A stretch of DNA of 64,000 nucleotides from contig CAMDWG010000006.1 in assembly GCA_945878375.1 (NCBI GenBank), positions 62,001 through 126,000 on the forward strand. The letters run 5' to 3'. Position 1 is the stretch's first letter; the number at the start of each line of letters is the position of its first letter. Positions 41,960-54,266 of this stretch are shown in pieces. The DNA is from Roseomonas mucosa. GTDB lineage: Bacteria; Pseudomonadota; Alphaproteobacteria; Acetobacterales; Acetobacteraceae. The position numbers were made by a program, and so were the translations under genes. Below the pieces are notes generated by a model that saw nothing but the letters and a program-made list of their open reading frames with translations, was not told where the DNA came from and searched no databases.

Positions 41960-43354
41960 TCAGATATGGATCACGCGGCCATAGGCGTCGAGCACGGCTT
42001 CATGCATCGTCTCGCTGACCGTCGGATGCGGGAAGACGGTGTGCATCAGCTCGGCCTCGGTCGATTCCAGGGTGCGGGCGATGCCGTAGCCCTGGATCAT
42101 CTCGGTCACTTCGGGCCCGACCATATGGGCGCCGAGCAGTTCGCCGGTCTTGGCGTCGAAGACGGTCTTCACCAGGCCTTCCGGCTCTCCCATCGCGATG
42201 GCCTTGCCGTTGCCGATGAAGGGGAAGCGGCCGACGCGGACCTCGTGGCCGAGTTCCTTGGCGCGCTTCTCCGTCAGGCCGACGCTGGCGACCTGCGGGC
42301 GGCAATAGGTGCAGCCGGGGATGTTCAGCACATCCATCGCATGCGGATGCTTGCCCGCGATGGCTTCCACCGTGATGATCGCCTCATGGCTCGCCTTGTG
42401 GGCCAGCCAGGGCGCACCGGTGAGGTCGCCGATGGCATAGACGCCAGGCTCGCCGGTGTTGCCGAAGGCGTCGGTGAGCACATGGGTGCGGTCCACCTTC
42501 ACCTTCGTGCCCTCAAGGCCGAGATCCTCGACATTGCCGACAATGCCGACGGCGGAGATCAGGCGGTCGGCGGTGATTTCCTGCACTTTGCCATTCGCCT
42601 CGATGATCGCGGTGACGCTGTCCGCGCCCTTGCGGACGCCCTGCACCCGCGCGCCGGTCAGCAGCTTCATGCCCTGCTTGGTGAAGGCCTTGGCGACGAA
42701 GGCCGAGATCTCCTCATCCTCCACCGGCAGGATGCGGTCCATCACCTCCACCAGCGTCACCTGCGCGCCCATGTTGAGGTAGAAGCTGGCGAATTCGGAC
42801 CCGATGGCGCCGGAGCCGACGACGATCAGCGACTTCGGCATCGCGGCCGGCGTCATCGCCTCCCGGTAGGTCCAGATCAGCTTGCCGTCCGGCTCCATCC
42901 CCGGGATCACCCGCGCGCGCGCGCCGGTCGCCAGCACGATGTGCTTCGCGGCGAGTTCGGCCACCGGCTTGCCATCCTTCGTCACGCTGAGCTTGCCGGG
43001 ACCGGCAAGCTTGCCGTGGCCGTCGAAGACCGTGACCTTGTTCTTCTTCATCAGGTGCTTGACGCCGCCCGAAAGCTGGGCGGCCACGCCACGGCTGCGC
43101 TTGATGACCTTCTGGAAGTCGAAGCGGATGTTGTCGGCCGCGAAGCCGTACTGGTCGAGCGTGTGGAGCAGATGGTTGATCTCGCTCGCGCGCAGCAGCG
43201 CCTTGGTCGGGATGCAGCCCCAGTTGAGGCAGATGCCGCCCAGATTCTCCCGCTCCACCAGCGCGGTCTTGAGCCCCAGCTGGCTGGCGCGGATCGCCGC
43301 GACATAGCCGCCGGGCCCACCGCCCACCACGACAAGATCGAAGGTCTCGGCCAT
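41960..43354 (-). CDS. lpd: dihydrolipoyl dehydrogenase (E3)
   Basis: 464 residues from the ATG at 43354. FAD motif [13 protein letters not shown], redox disulfide [13 protein letters not shown] (Cys42 and Cys47), NAD motif [12 protein letters not shown] (about residues 180-191), and the C-terminal His-Glu pair in [11 protein letters not shown]. It reoxidises the dihydrolipoyl groups of the pyruvate dehydrogenase complex. The long open frame upstream of 43354 is not part of the protein. Last gene of the pdh operon. Confidence 0.97.
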   Translation of the reverse strand: MAETFDLVVVGGGPGGYVAAIRASQLGLKTALVERENLGGICLNWGCIPTKALLRASEINHLLHTLDQYGFAADNIRFDFQKVIKRSRGVAAQLSGGVKHLMKKNKVTVFDGHGKLAGPGKLSVTKDGKPVAELAAKHIVLATGARARVIPGMEPDGKLIWTYREAMTPAAMPKSLIVVGSGAIGSEFASFYLNMGAQVTLVEVMDRILPVEDEEISAFVAKAFTKQGMKLLTGARVQGVRKGADSVTAIIEANGKVQEITADRLISAVGIVGNVEDLGLEGTKVKVDRTHVLTDAFGNTGEPGVYAIGDLTGAPWLAHKASHEAIITVEAIAGKHPHAMDVLNIPGCTYCRPQVASVGLTEKRAKELGHEVRVGRFPFIGNGKAIAMGEPEGLVKTVFDAKTGELLGAHMVGPEVTEMIQGYGIARTLESTEAELMHTVFPHPTVSETMHEAVLDAYGRVIHI

Positions 43355-43356
43355 CT

Positions 43357-43839
43357 TCAGCCCCCTGCTGCTAGGCGCCGCAGCGCGTCGCCGGTCACAC
43401 GCATATCCGTCCAGCCATCGCGGGCCACCGCGCCCATGCTGCGATAGGCGGCAATCGCCGGCTCGTTCCAGTCCAACACATTCCACTCGACCCAGGGGCA
43501 GCCTTCGTCGATGGCGCGCTGCGCCACCATGCGGAAGGCCGCCTTCGCGATGCCCCGCTTCCGGTAGTCGGGCTCCACGAAGATATCCTCGATCCACAGC
43601 CCGACCCGGCCGGCGAAGCTCGAGAAGATGCGCGTCACGATGCAGACCGCGACCGCGCGCCCATCCGCCTCGCACAGCATCGCTTCCGCCACCGGCGAGG
43701 GGCCGAAGAAGGCCGCCTCATACTGCGCCCCCGTCGCCACGAAGTGGTCGGGGATGCGTTCATACTCCGCCAGCGCCCGGACGAGGCGCAGGACCTCCGA
43801 TATGTCGGCCTGCGTCGCCGGGCGCCAGGAAAAGCTCAC
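43357..43839 (-). CDS. GNAT family N-acetyltransferase
   Basis: 160 residues from a GTG at 43839 that overlaps the pdhC stop as GTGA. The GNAT core is [20 protein letters not shown] (acetyl-CoA loop, about residues 93-112), then [21 protein letters not shown]. It resembles diamine/thialysine acetyltransferases. It sits between E2 and E3, perhaps acetylating a metabolite or protein with the acetyl-CoA the complex makes; the insertion is seen in relatives, and its role is unknown. Its stop is 2 bases before the lpd ATG. Confidence 0.9.
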   Translation of the reverse strand: MSFSWRPATQADISEVLRLVRALAEYERIPDHFVATGAQYEAAFFGPSPVAEAMLCEADGRAVAVCIVTRIFSSFAGRVGLWIEDIFVEPDYRKRGIAKAAFRMVAQRAIDEGCPWVEWNVLDWNEPAIAAYRSMGAVARDGWTDMRVTGDALRRLAAGG

Positions 43840-45116
43840 AGCATCAGGCTCAGCGGGTTCTCGACGATCCGCTTGAACTCCGCGATCCATTCGGCCGCCA
43901 GCGCGCCATCGACGATGCGATGATCGACCGACAGCGTGCAGGTCATCACCGTCGCGATGGCCAGCGCGCCACCCTTCACCACCGGCCGCTGTTCCCCGGC
44001 CGAGACCGCGAGGATGCCGGCCTGGGGCGGGTTGATGATGGCAGCGAAGTCGCGCACGCCATACATGCCCATGTTGGAGATGCTGAAGCCGCCGCCCTGG
44101 AATTCCTCGGGCTTCAGCTTGCCGGACTTCGCCCGCGCGGCGAGGTCCTTCATCTCGCTGCTGATCGCGGCCAAGCCCTTCAGGTCGGCCTTTCGGATGA
44201 TCGGCGTGATCAGGCCATCCGGGATGCTGACCGCGACCGAGATATCGACATCGTCGTAGAGGATCGTCGCGTCGTCGGTCCAGCTCGCATTCACCTTGGG
44301 AAGCCGCCGCAGCGTGACGGCGGCCGCCTTGATCACCAGGTCGTTGACCGAAAGCTTGAAGGCGCCCGGCCCATCCTTCGGGGATGCCGCGTTGAGCTCG
44401 CCGCGCAGCTTCAGCAGCGCATCCAACTCGATATCCATCGAGACGTAGAAATGCGGGACGTTCTGCTTGGAGTCCGACAGGCGGCGCGCGATCACCTTCC
44501 GCATCGTGCTGTGCGGCACGGCGGTGTGCGGCCCGAGGCCCGCCAGATTGACCGGCGCGGCCGGAGCCTTCGGCGCGGGCGCGGGCGCGGCGACTTGCGG
44601 CGCAGGCTTCGACGCGGTGCCCTTGGCCAGCGCAGCCTCGACATCCGACTTCACGATGCGGCCATTCGGACCGCTGCCCCGAAGGCTGGCGAGATCCAGC
44701 CCAGCCTGCTGCGCCATCCGCTTCGCGAGCGGAGAGGCAACGGCGCGGTCGCCGGATGCCGGCGCGGGGTGAGCGGGCGCAACCACGGCCTGGGCGGCGG
44801 GCACCGCGACGGGCGCGGGCGCGGCGGCGGGCGCCGCCGCCGGCTTCGCGGCAGGCGCGGCGCCGACGGCTTCACCGGGCTCGACCAGCACGGCGATCAC
44901 GTCATTCACCTTCACGCCGGCCGTGCCGCCGGGGACCAGGATCTTGCCAAGCAACCCCTCATCCACGGCTTCGACTTCCATCGTCGCCTTGTCGGTCTCG
45001 ATCTCGGCGATGATCTCGCCGGCCTTGACCTGGTCGCCTTCCTTCTTCAGCCAGCGCGCCAGCGTGCCCTCTGTCATGGTGGGCGACAGGGCGGGCATCA
45101 GGATGTTGGTGGCCAT
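43836..45116 (-). CDS. pdhC: pyruvate dehydrogenase E2, dihydrolipoyl acetyltransferase
   Basis: 426 residues. One lipoyl domain (Lys43 in [17 protein letters not shown]), an Ala/Pro linker, a peripheral-subunit-binding domain ([20 protein letters not shown], about residues 128-147) and the catalytic acetyltransferase domain ending [15 protein letters not shown], with the catalytic His and Asp. It transfers acetyl groups to CoA and forms the complex core. 13 bases before it lies pdhB. Confidence 0.97.
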   Translation of the reverse strand: MATNILMPALSPTMTEGTLARWLKKEGDQVKAGEIIAEIETDKATMEVEAVDEGLLGKILVPGGTAGVKVNDVIAVLVEPGEAVGAAPAAKPAAAPAAAPAPVAVPAAQAVVAPAHPAPASGDRAVASPLAKRMAQQAGLDLASLRGSGPNGRIVKSDVEAALAKGTASKPAPQVAAPAPAPKAPAAPVNLAGLGPHTAVPHSTMRKVIARRLSDSKQNVPHFYVSMDIELDALLKLRGELNAASPKDGPGAFKLSVNDLVIKAAAVTLRRLPKVNASWTDDATILYDDVDISVAVSIPDGLITPIIRKADLKGLAAISSEMKDLAARAKSGKLKPEEFQGGGFSISNMGMYGVRDFAAIINPPQAGILAVSAGEQRPVVKGGALAIATVMTCTLSVDHRIVDGALAAEWIAEFKRIVENPLSLML

Positions 45117-45128
45117 GGGTCCCGCCTC

Positions 45129-46463
<1,335 letters not shown>

Positions 46464-46464
46464 G

Positions 46465-47499
46465 TCAGCGCGACTCCTCGATCAGCACGTCGGTGTAGAG
46501 CTCGCCCTCATCGGGCTCGGGCGAGGTCTGGGCGAAGTCGGCGCTGTCCTGGACGATGGCCTTCACCTCATCGTCGATCACCTTCAGCTCGGCTTCCTGC
46601 ACGCCGTGGGAGTCCAGCAGCAGTTTGCGGACCGTCTCGATGCAGTCGTTCTGCTCCCGCATCTTCTGCACTTCCTCCCGCGTACGGTACTTCGCGGGGT
46701 CGGACATGGAATGGCCGCGATAGCGGTAGGTCTTCATCTCCAGCAGGTACGGGCCGTTGCCGGCGCGGCAATGCGCCACGGCGCGCTCGCCCGCTTCCCG
46801 CACGGCGATGACGTCCATGCCGTTCACCTGCTCGCCCGGGATGCCCCAGGGGGAGCCGTTCTTCGACAGGTCCTTCGACGCGGAAGCGCGATCGACGGAG
46901 GTGCCCATGCCGTATTTGTTGTTCTCGATGACGAAGATCACCGGCAGCTTGAACAGGGCGGCGAGGTTCATGCTCTCATAGACCTGGCCCTGGTTCGACG
47001 CACCTTCACCGAAATAGGTCACGGCGACATGGTCGTCCCCGCGATACCAGTTGGAGAAGGCGAGGCCCGCGCCGAGCGAGACCTGCGCGCCGACGATGCC
47101 ATGCCCGCCGTAGAAGCCCTTCTCGCGGGAGAACATGTGCATCGACCCGCCCTTGCCGCGGGAATAGCCGCCGCTGCGCCCGGTCAGCTCCGCCATCACG
47201 CCGCGGGCTTCCATGCCGGTGGCCAGCATATGGCCATGGTCGCGGTAGGAGGTGATGACCTGGTCGCCCGGCTTCAGGCAGAGCTGCAGCCCCACCACCA
47301 CGGCTTCCTGGCCGATATACAGATGGCAGAAGCCGCCGATCAGCCCCATGCCGTAAAGCTGCCCCGCCTTCTCCTCGAAGCGGCGGATGAGCAGCATGTC
47401 GCGATAGGCGCGGACCAGGTCTTCGCGCTTCATGGAGGGCTCTCCGGCCCCCTTTGCGGTCCCTTTGCCGCGCGGCTTCCGGGTGGCGATTTCGGCCAT
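46465..47499 (-). CDS. pdhA: pyruvate dehydrogenase E1 alpha
   Basis: 344 residues from the ATG at 47499, with a strong AAGGAGG site. The thiamine diphosphate motif starts at [19 protein letters not shown] (about residues 169-187) and ends [10 protein letters not shown]; the phosphorylation-loop-like [11 protein letters not shown] is conserved. It decarboxylates pyruvate. First gene of pdhA-pdhB-pdhC-GNAT-lpd, probably transcribed from the AT-rich region at about 47570-47650. Confidence 0.97.
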   Translation of the reverse strand: MAEIATRKPRGKGTAKGAGEPSMKREDLVRAYRDMLLIRRFEEKAGQLYGMGLIGGFCHLYIGQEAVVVGLQLCLKPGDQVITSYRDHGHMLATGMEARGVMAELTGRSGGYSRGKGGSMHMFSREKGFYGGHGIVGAQVSLGAGLAFSNWYRGDDHVAVTYFGEGASNQGQVYESMNLAALFKLPVIFVIENNKYGMGTSVDRASASKDLSKNGSPWGIPGEQVNGMDVIAVREAGERAVAHCRAGNGPYLLEMKTYRYRGHSMSDPAKYRTREEVQKMREQNDCIETVRKLLLDSHGVQEAELKVIDDEVKAIVQDSADFAQTSPEPDEGELYTDVLIEESR

Positions 47500-47570
47500 G
47501 CCGTGATCCTCCTTGGGCGAGCTTAGCACTTCGCATCTACGCGGCCCGGCGAGGCAGCGCAAGTTCGGCC

Positions 47571-47650
47571 TTCTGGCAAAATCTGCTTATTGTGCAATGC
47601 GGTAGATTAATTAACCACAGATCGGTTAAGCGATTTTTCCGCGTTTAAAT
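47571..47650. promoter_or_regulatory. AT-rich control region upstream of the pdh operon with a palindrome
   Basis: Unusually AT-rich for this genome. It contains TTAACC (47611-47616) and GGTTAA (47624-47629), a perfect 6-bp inverted repeat with a 7-nt spacer, overlapping a second imperfect palindrome (GGTAGATTAATTAACC, 47601-47616). The position, 70-150 bases before pdhA, suits an operator and promoter. It does not match the PdhR box, and I cannot name the regulator. Confidence 0.5.
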
Positions 47651-47921
47651 GGCCTGCGCCGCGTGGCTATCCCTGCACTGGCGGCCAGCGCATCGCGTCC
47701 GGAGCCCGGAAAATCCAGATGATGGAATACGTTGCGCCCAGGAATGGGGCGGCTGGCCCGCGCAAGCCGGAGACCGGCCGGATCATGCCGCAACGGGGCG
47801 AGGGCAGCCGTTCAACACTTGCCGCCCGGCCCGGAAGGCAAGGGCGCGCATCGGAGGCGGAGGCTGGCGTCCACCCCCGGGACGCAAACCTCCGCGACCT
47901 GTTCTCGACAGCGAGGCCCTC
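47651..47921. other. non-coding stretch between the pdh promoter and the PEP-mutase-family gene
   Basis: GC-rich. Open frames exist on both strands, but none has a family resemblance or good ribosome site. On the minus strand, just after the stop at 47922, a hairpin (CGGAGG 47858-47863, CGTCC 47868-47872, GGACG 47880-47884, CCTCCG 47889-47894) could end the upstream transcript. I see nothing else in it. Confidence 0.45.
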
Positions 47922-48842
47922 TCAGCCCTGCGGCATGCCTTCGGGGATGATCGTCTTGGTCAGGCTGGCGTCCAGCGCCTCGTAGTCGTGGTAGCCGATG
48001 GTCTCGTACAGCTGCGCGCGGGTCTGCATGCGGTCGAGCATCCGCATCGTGCCGCCGGTCTGGCGGATGGTGGCGTAGAGATCCTCCATCGCCTTGTTGG
48101 CGACGCGCATGTGGCTGACCGGCCAGATCACCATGGCATAGCCCAGCGCCTCGAACTCCTTCGCGGTGAAGAAGGGGGTGCGGCCGAACTCGGTCATGTT
48201 GGCCAGCAGCTTCACGCCGGGCATGCGGGCGGCGAATTCGGTGAACATGTCGCGATTGTGCAGCGCCTCGGGGAAGATGCAGTCCGCGCCGGCTTCCAGG
48301 TAGAGCTTCGCGCGGTCCACCGCCGCATCCATCCCTTCGGAGGCCACCGCGTCCGTGCGCGCGATGATGACCAGGTTCTTCCGCGCCTTGCGCGCCGCGG
48401 CGACCTTCGCCGCCATGTCGCGCGCATCGGCCAGCTTCTTGTCGTTCAGGTGGCCGCACTTCTTCGGCAGCAGCTGGTCTTCCAGATGCACGGCGCCCGC
48501 GCCCGCTTCCTCGAAGACGCGGACCATGTGCATCACGTTCAGCGCTTCGCCATAGCCGGTGTCGCCATCGACCAGCATCGGCAGCCGCGCCGCGCGCGCC
48601 ACCTGGCGGACATAGAAGGCGACCTCATCCACCGTGATCATGCCGAGGTCCGGCAGCCCCATGGTCGCCGACATCGCGGCGCCGGACATGTAGAGCGCCT
48701 CGAACCCCGCCTTCTTCGCCAGCAGGGCCGCGATGCCGGTATGCGCGCCCGGCATCTCCAGGATCTGCGGCCGGTCGAGCAGCGCGCGGAAGCGCTGGCC
48801 AGCGGGGGCATCGGGCAGGTCGTCGGCAACGACATAGGGCAT
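47922..48842 (-). CDS. isocitrate lyase/PEP mutase family protein, methylisocitrate-lyase-like
   Basis: 306 residues. A TIM-barrel start LLDRPQILEMPGAHTGIAAL, the metal site LVDGDTGYGEALNVM (about residues 90-104), and the active-site loop QLLPKKCGHLNDK (about 122-134) with the catalytic Cys of the lyases. Length and KKCGH loop fit PrpB, which splits 2-methylisocitrate into pyruvate and succinate. No prpC, prpD or acnD is next to it, so an oxaloacetate or dimethylmalate-type lyase remains possible. Confidence 0.83.
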   Translation of the reverse strand: MPYVVADDLPDAPAGQRFRALLDRPQILEMPGAHTGIAALLAKKAGFEALYMSGAAMSATMGLPDLGMITVDEVAFYVRQVARAARLPMLVDGDTGYGEALNVMHMVRVFEEAGAGAVHLEDQLLPKKCGHLNDKKLADARDMAAKVAAARKARKNLVIIARTDAVASEGMDAAVDRAKLYLEAGADCIFPEALHNRDMFTEFAARMPGVKLLANMTEFGRTPFFTAKEFEALGYAMVIWPVSHMRVANKAMEDLYATIRQTGGTMRMLDRMQTRAQLYETIGYHDYEALDASLTKTIIPEGMPQG

Positions 48843-48884
48843 GGGTCTGGCCTCTCTCGGGTCTCAAGCGCGGGGCGGTCTCTT

Positions 48885-48906
48885 GGGGGGCGGGCCTCCG
48901 CCCCCC
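48885..48906 (-). terminator. hairpin after the NhaD-type antiporter gene
   Basis: A perfect 9-bp stem of G/C only (GGGGGGCGG 48885-48893 with CCGCCCCCC 48898-48906) around GCCT, starting 11 bases beyond the antiporter stop. No T run. Confidence 0.5.
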
Positions 48907-48916
48907 GCGATGCGCC

Positions 48917-50326
48917 CTAGAAGAAGATGAAGGTCACCAGCACGAACAGCGGCACCAGGAAGATGGCCGCCCAGGCGCAGTAGCCGAAGAAGGACGGCAT
49001 CCGCACCCCATTCTCCTCCACGATGGCCTTCACCATGAAGTTGGGCGCGTTGCCGATATAGCTGTTGGCGCCCATGAACACCGCGCCGCAGGAAATCGCG
49101 GCCAGCGTCAGCGCGCCCTGCGTCATCAGATGCACCGGATCGCCGCCGGCCAGTTCGAAGAACACGATGTAGGTCGGCGCATTGTCCAGGAAGCTCGACA
49201 GCACGCCGGACATCCAGAAATACACCCAGGGGATCGGCGCCCCGTTGGCATCCGATGTCAGCGCGACCAGCCCCGCCGCCGCCCCCGCGCTGCCGGCGCG
49301 CAGGATCGCCAGCACCGGCGCCATGCAGACGAAGATCGCCGCGAACAGCTTCGCGACCTCCAGGATCGCGCCCCAGGCGAAGCCATTCGCTTCGCGCAGC
49401 TGGGCGGATGTGAAGCGCACTGAGGCCAGGGTGATGGCCAGGAACAGGACGATGCCGATCCCGCGCTCCACCTCCATCTTCTGGCCGAGGACATAGAAGG
49501 TGCCGAGCTTCACATACCCCATGGCGATCACCACCGCGACGATCGCGCCGACCAGCCACACATTCACCCAGCCCTCGATCGAAAGCGGTTCCTTCCGCTC
49601 CTCCACCGGGGCCACAGGCTTCTCCCGGTTCCAGGCCAGGGTGTCGAGGACGTAGTAGAGCGCCAGCAGGATCACGGCGCAGAACGCGAACTCGGCGAAC
49701 AGATGAGTGGTCGGCCAGAAGAAGCCAACGCCGCGCAGGAAGCCGAGATAAAGCGGCGGGTCACCCACCGGGGTCAGGCTGCCGCCGATATTCGCGACCA
49801 GGAAGATGAAAAAGACGAAAGTATGGGTCTTCTGGCGGCGGAAGGCATTGGCGCGCAGCACCGGGCGGATCAGCAGCATCGCCGCCCCGGTGGTCCCCAT
49901 CAGGCTGGCCAGCACGGTGCCGACCGCCAGCAGCGCCGTGTTGGTCGCCGGCGTGCCGACCAGCGATCCCTTCAGCAGCACCCCGCCGCCGGCCGTGTAG
50001 AGCGCCAGCAGCAGCGCGATGAAGGGCACGTATTCCAGCACCATCACATGGGTCAGCTCGTACCATGCGCGGTCGATTCCGAAGACGATGGCCGCCGGCA
50101 CCAGCAGCAGCACGGCCCAGCCGGCGGCGATCTTGCCGTAATGATGGTGCCAGACATGGCCGGCGACCAGCGGCATCAGCGCGATGGACAGCAGGATGCC
50201 GATGAAGGGAACGGCCCAGATCAGGGACATCTCGGCCCCCGGCACGCCCCCGCCCGCCGCGAAGGCCGCCCCTGGCGCCAGGGCCGCCAGCCCACCGATC
50301 CCCGCCGCTCGCGCCCAGGCCCGCAT
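48917..50326 (-). CDS. nhaD: NhaD-type sodium:proton antiporter
   Basis: 469 residues with a signal-peptide-like start (IGGLAALAPGAAFA) and about 11-13 membrane segments. Family marks: VANIGGSLTPVGDPPLYLGF (about residues 185-204), SFLDNAPTYIVFFELAGGDP and GANSYIGNAPNFMVKAI, the conserved polar break helices of the NhaD/arsenite permease superfamily. It exchanges Na+ or Li+ for protons at the inner membrane. On the same strand upstream of the PEP-mutase-family gene, but a strong hairpin separates them. Confidence 0.88.
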   Translation of the reverse strand: MRAWARAAGIGGLAALAPGAAFAAGGGVPGAEMSLIWAVPFIGILLSIALMPLVAGHVWHHHYGKIAAGWAVLLLVPAAIVFGIDRAWYELTHVMVLEYVPFIALLLALYTAGGGVLLKGSLVGTPATNTALLAVGTVLASLMGTTGAAMLLIRPVLRANAFRRQKTHTFVFFIFLVANIGGSLTPVGDPPLYLGFLRGVGFFWPTTHLFAEFAFCAVILLALYYVLDTLAWNREKPVAPVEERKEPLSIEGWVNVWLVGAIVAVVIAMGYVKLGTFYVLGQKMEVERGIGIVLFLAITLASVRFTSAQLREANGFAWGAILEVAKLFAAIFVCMAPVLAILRAGSAGAAAGLVALTSDANGAPIPWVYFWMSGVLSSFLDNAPTYIVFFELAGGDPVHLMTQGALTLAAISCGAVFMGANSYIGNAPNFMVKAIVEENGVRMPSFFGYCAWAAIFLVPLFVLVTFIFF

Positions 50327-50463
50327 TCCCGTACTCCGCCCCGCAACTTCCTTGCCGAATGCCTACCCCGTCCAGCCGCCCGCGTCACGATGGGGACAGG
50401 CCGGGCCTTTCCGTCTTGGCCGGTCGGGCCTAATTACGCGCGACCGAATAAGGGAAGCGACAG

Positions 50464-51087
50464 ATGGAAATGACCGGAGAGCGGCAGATCGCCGCCCCGC
50501 GCCAGCGGGTTTGGGAAGCGCTGAACGACCCCGCCGTGCTCAAGGCCGCGATTCCGGGCTGCGACAGCGTCGAGCGCACGGGCGATGACAGCTTCGAGGC
50601 CAAGGTGTCGGTGAAGCTCGGCCCGATGTCCGCCAAGTTCGGCGGCAAGGTCCAGCTGACCAACATCAACCCGCCCGCCTCCTACACCATCTCGGGCGAA
50701 GGCTCGGGCGGCGCGATGGGCTTCGCCAAGGGCGGCGCCGATGTGTCGCTGGAAGACGTGGGGCCGAAGGCCACCGTCCTGCGCTACAGCGTCAAGGCCC
50801 AGGTGGGCGGCAAGATGGCGCAGCTCGGCGCGCGGCTGATCGACAGCACCGCCAAGTCCATGGCCGACCAGTTCTTCGACCGCTTCGCCGCCCAGGTCAG
50901 CCCGCCTGCCCCGGTCGAGGTCGTGCCCGCGGGCCCCGTGATGGCGCCGAGCGGCTGGGTCGCCGGCGGCCCGATGGACAAGGTGTCGCAGCTGCTCGCC
51001 ATGAAGGTGGCTGGCTTCCCCGTGCAGGTGCCGCTCGGCGTCGGCGCCATGCTGGTCGTGCTGCTGCTGATCTTCGCGTCGGGCTGA
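50464..51087 (+). CDS. coxG: CoxG-like SRPBCC protein of Mo-hydroxylase maturation
   Basis: 207 residues, SD AAGGGAAG. The SRPBCC domain starts MTGERQIAAPRQRVWEALND (residues 3-22) and includes NDPAVLKAAIPGCDSVE and VSVKLGPMSAKFGGKV, the CoxG signature. A C-terminal anchor (VPLGVGAMLVVLLLIFA) holds it to the membrane. In Oligotropha, CoxG recruits CO dehydrogenase to the membrane. First gene of a six-gene operon without the hydroxylase subunits. Confidence 0.92.
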   Translation: MEMTGERQIAAPRQRVWEALNDPAVLKAAIPGCDSVERTGDDSFEAKVSVKLGPMSAKFGGKVQLTNINPPASYTISGEGSGGAMGFAKGGADVSLEDVGPKATVLRYSVKAQVGGKMAQLGARLIDSTAKSMADQFFDRFAAQVSPPAPVEVVPAGPVMAPSGWVAGGPMDKVSQLLAMKVAGFPVQVPLGVGAMLVVLLLIFASG

Positions 51088-51092
51088 GGGGA

Positions 51093-51982
51093 ATGACCCC
51101 CGCCACCGTCGAGGCCACGCAGCGCCTGTTGGCGGAAGGCGGCTATGTCGCCGACCGCCAGCTGGCCACCACCGTCCACCTCGCGCTGCGCATGGGCCGC
51201 CCGATCTTCCTGGAAGGGGAGCCCGGCACCGGCAAGACCGAGATCGCCAAGGTCCTGGCCGCCCAATTGCCGCGTCGGCTGGTGCGGCTGCAATGCTATG
51301 ACGGCATGGATTTGGCCTCGGCCGCCTATGAGTGGAACCACGCCAGGCAGCTCATGGCGATCCGGCTGGCGGAAGCCTCCGGCGAGGCCACGGATCGCGC
51401 GGCGCTGGAACGCGGCATCTATGACCGCCGCTTCCTCCAGTCCCGGCCCCTGCTGGATGCGCTGGAAGGCGAACCGGCGGTCCTGCTGATCGATGAGCTG
51501 GACCGCGCGGATGAGCCCTTCGAGGCCTTCCTGCTGGAGATCCTGGCCGATTTCCAGCTGTCCATCCCGGAACTCGGCACGGTGAAGGCCGCCATCCCCC
51601 CCGTGGTCGTGATCACCTCCAACCGGACGCGGGAGGTGCATGACGCCATCCGCCGCCGCTGCCTCTATCACTGGGTGGACTACCCCGATGCGGCGCGGGA
51701 GAGGGCGATCCTGAAGCTCCGCGCGCCGGGGGTGGGAGAGAAGCTGACGGCCCAGGTCGTCGCCTTCGTGCAGGCCGTGCGATCCGCCGACACCTTCAAG
51801 CCGCCGGGTGTGGCGGAAACCATCGACTGGGCCGCCGCGCTGGCAGCCCTGGATGCGCGGGAACTGGAGCCGGCGCTGGTGGACGAAACGCTGGGCGCCC
51901 TGCTGAAATACCAGGACGACATCGCCAAGATCCGTGGCGCCGAGGCGGCGAAGCTGGTCGCCGAGGCGAAGCAGGCGGCTGG

Positions 51983-51986
<4 letters not shown>
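51093..51986 (+). CDS. coxD: CoxD-like MoxR AAA+ ATPase
   Basis: 297 residues, 5 bases after coxG with its ribosome site over the coxG stop (GAGGGGA). Walker A EGEPGTGKTE (about residues 41-50), Walker B AVLLIDELDRADEPFEAFLLE (split: AVLLIDELDRADE at about 129-141), sensor 1 VVVITSNRTRE. In O. carboxidovorans, CoxD is a chaperone that helps sulfurate and metallate the CuMo site. It works with the VWA protein encoded next. Confidence 0.93.
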
Positions 51987-53208
<1,222 letters not shown>

Positions 53209-53212
<4 letters not shown>

Positions 53213-53550
53213 CCCACACGGCAGACCCCTCCACCGACAGCGAGGACATCCTCGGCACCGCCGCCGCCTGGCACGCGGCGGGAGAGACGGTCGCCATCGC
53301 GACGGTGGTCGAGACCTGGGGCTCCTCCCCCCGCCCGGCCGGATCGCGGCTGGCGGTCACCGCCACGGGGCGGATCGCGGGCAGCGTCTCTGGCGGCTGC
53401 ATCGAGGGCGCGGTGGCGGATGTCGCGAAGCAGACCATGGCGAGCGGCGTGCCGCAGCTGCTCGATTTCGGCATCAGCGACGAACGCGCCTGGGAAGTGG
53501 GCCTCGCCTGCGGTGGTAAGCTCAAGGTCTTCGTGGAGAAGCTCGGTTGA
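53209..53550 (+). CDS. XdhC/CoxF family protein, N-terminal half
   Basis: 113 residues (ATGA overlap with coxE). It is the XdhC_CoxI domain alone: VAIATVVETWGSSPRPAGSR, then GSVSGGCIEGAVAD with the conserved Cys that in XdhC relates to sulfuration of molybdenum cofactor. In many bacteria this half is fused to the Rossmann half encoded by the next gene; here the two are separate, overlapping frames. Confidence 0.9.
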
Positions 53551-54266
53551 AGCTCGATCTGCTCCGGCGTCTCAGCGCAGCGCGCGCGGCGAAGCGCCCC
53601 GTCGCGCTGCTGACGCGCCTTCCCGATGGCGCGCAGCTGCTGTTCCCCGAGGATGCGGTGCCGGTGGCGCTGGCGGATGCGGCGCGCGCCGCGATCCTGG
53701 CCGATGCGGCGCGCAATGTCGCGGCGGATGGCGAGACCTGGTTCGTCGAACCGCACAATCCGCCGCTGCGCCTGATCGTGGTGGGCGCCGTCCACATCGC
53801 CCAGGCGCTGGTGCCGATGGCGCTCCCGCTCGGCTTCGCGGTGACGGTGGTGGACCCGCGCCGCGCCTTCGCGACCGAGGACCGCATGGGCGACCGCGTC
53901 GCCATTTCCACCGACTGGCCGGATGAGGCGATGGCGGCGCTCGCGCCCGATGCGCGCACGGCGGTCGTCACGCTGACGCATGACCCGAAGCTGGACGACC
54001 CGGCGCTGGAGGTCGCGCTGCGCAGCGAGGCCTTCTATGTCGGCTCCCTCGGCAGCCGCCGCACCCACGCCAAGCGCCTCGCGCGGCTGACGGAAGCGGG
54101 GCTGACCGAGGCGGAACTCGCGAAGATCCACGCCCCCGTGGGCCTCGATATCGGCGCGGTCACGGCGCCCGAGATCGCCGTCTCCATCCTGGCGCAGATC
54201 GTCGAAGCCAGGCGCGGCGGCCCGAAGAAGAAACCCTCCGCGGAGCGGCAAGAGGCATCCGCATGA
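53547..54266 (+). CDS. XdhC/CoxF family protein, C-terminal Rossmann half
   Basis: 239 residues from a TTG at 53547 that overlaps the previous stop as TTGA. The XdhC Rossmann domain is seen in LIVVGAVHIAQALVPMA, VDPRRAFATEDR, VVTLTHDPKLDDPAL, YVGSLGSRRTHAKR and IHAPVGLDIGAVTAPEIAVSI. XdhC proteins bind molybdenum cofactor and protect it until insertion into xanthine-oxidase-type enzymes. A Lys/Glu-rich tail ends it. Confidence 0.9.
   Translation: MKLDLLRRLSAARAAKRPVALLTRLPDGAQLLFPEDAVPVALADAARAAILADAARNVAADGETWFVEPHNPPLRLIVVGAVHIAQALVPMALPLGFAVTVVDPRRAFATEDRMGDRVAISTDWPDEAMAALAPDARTAVVTLTHDPKLDDPALEVALRSEAFYVGSLGSRRTHAKRLARLTEAGLTEAELAKIHAPVGLDIGAVTAPEIAVSILAQIVEARRGGPKKKPSAERQEASA

Noticed and set aside
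47611-47629. Possible CtrA binding site (TTAA...TTAA) before pdhA
   Set aside because: The CtrA consensus needs TTAA-N7-TTAA; here the two TTAA blocks are 11 bases apart and form an inverted TTAACC/GGTTAA pair.
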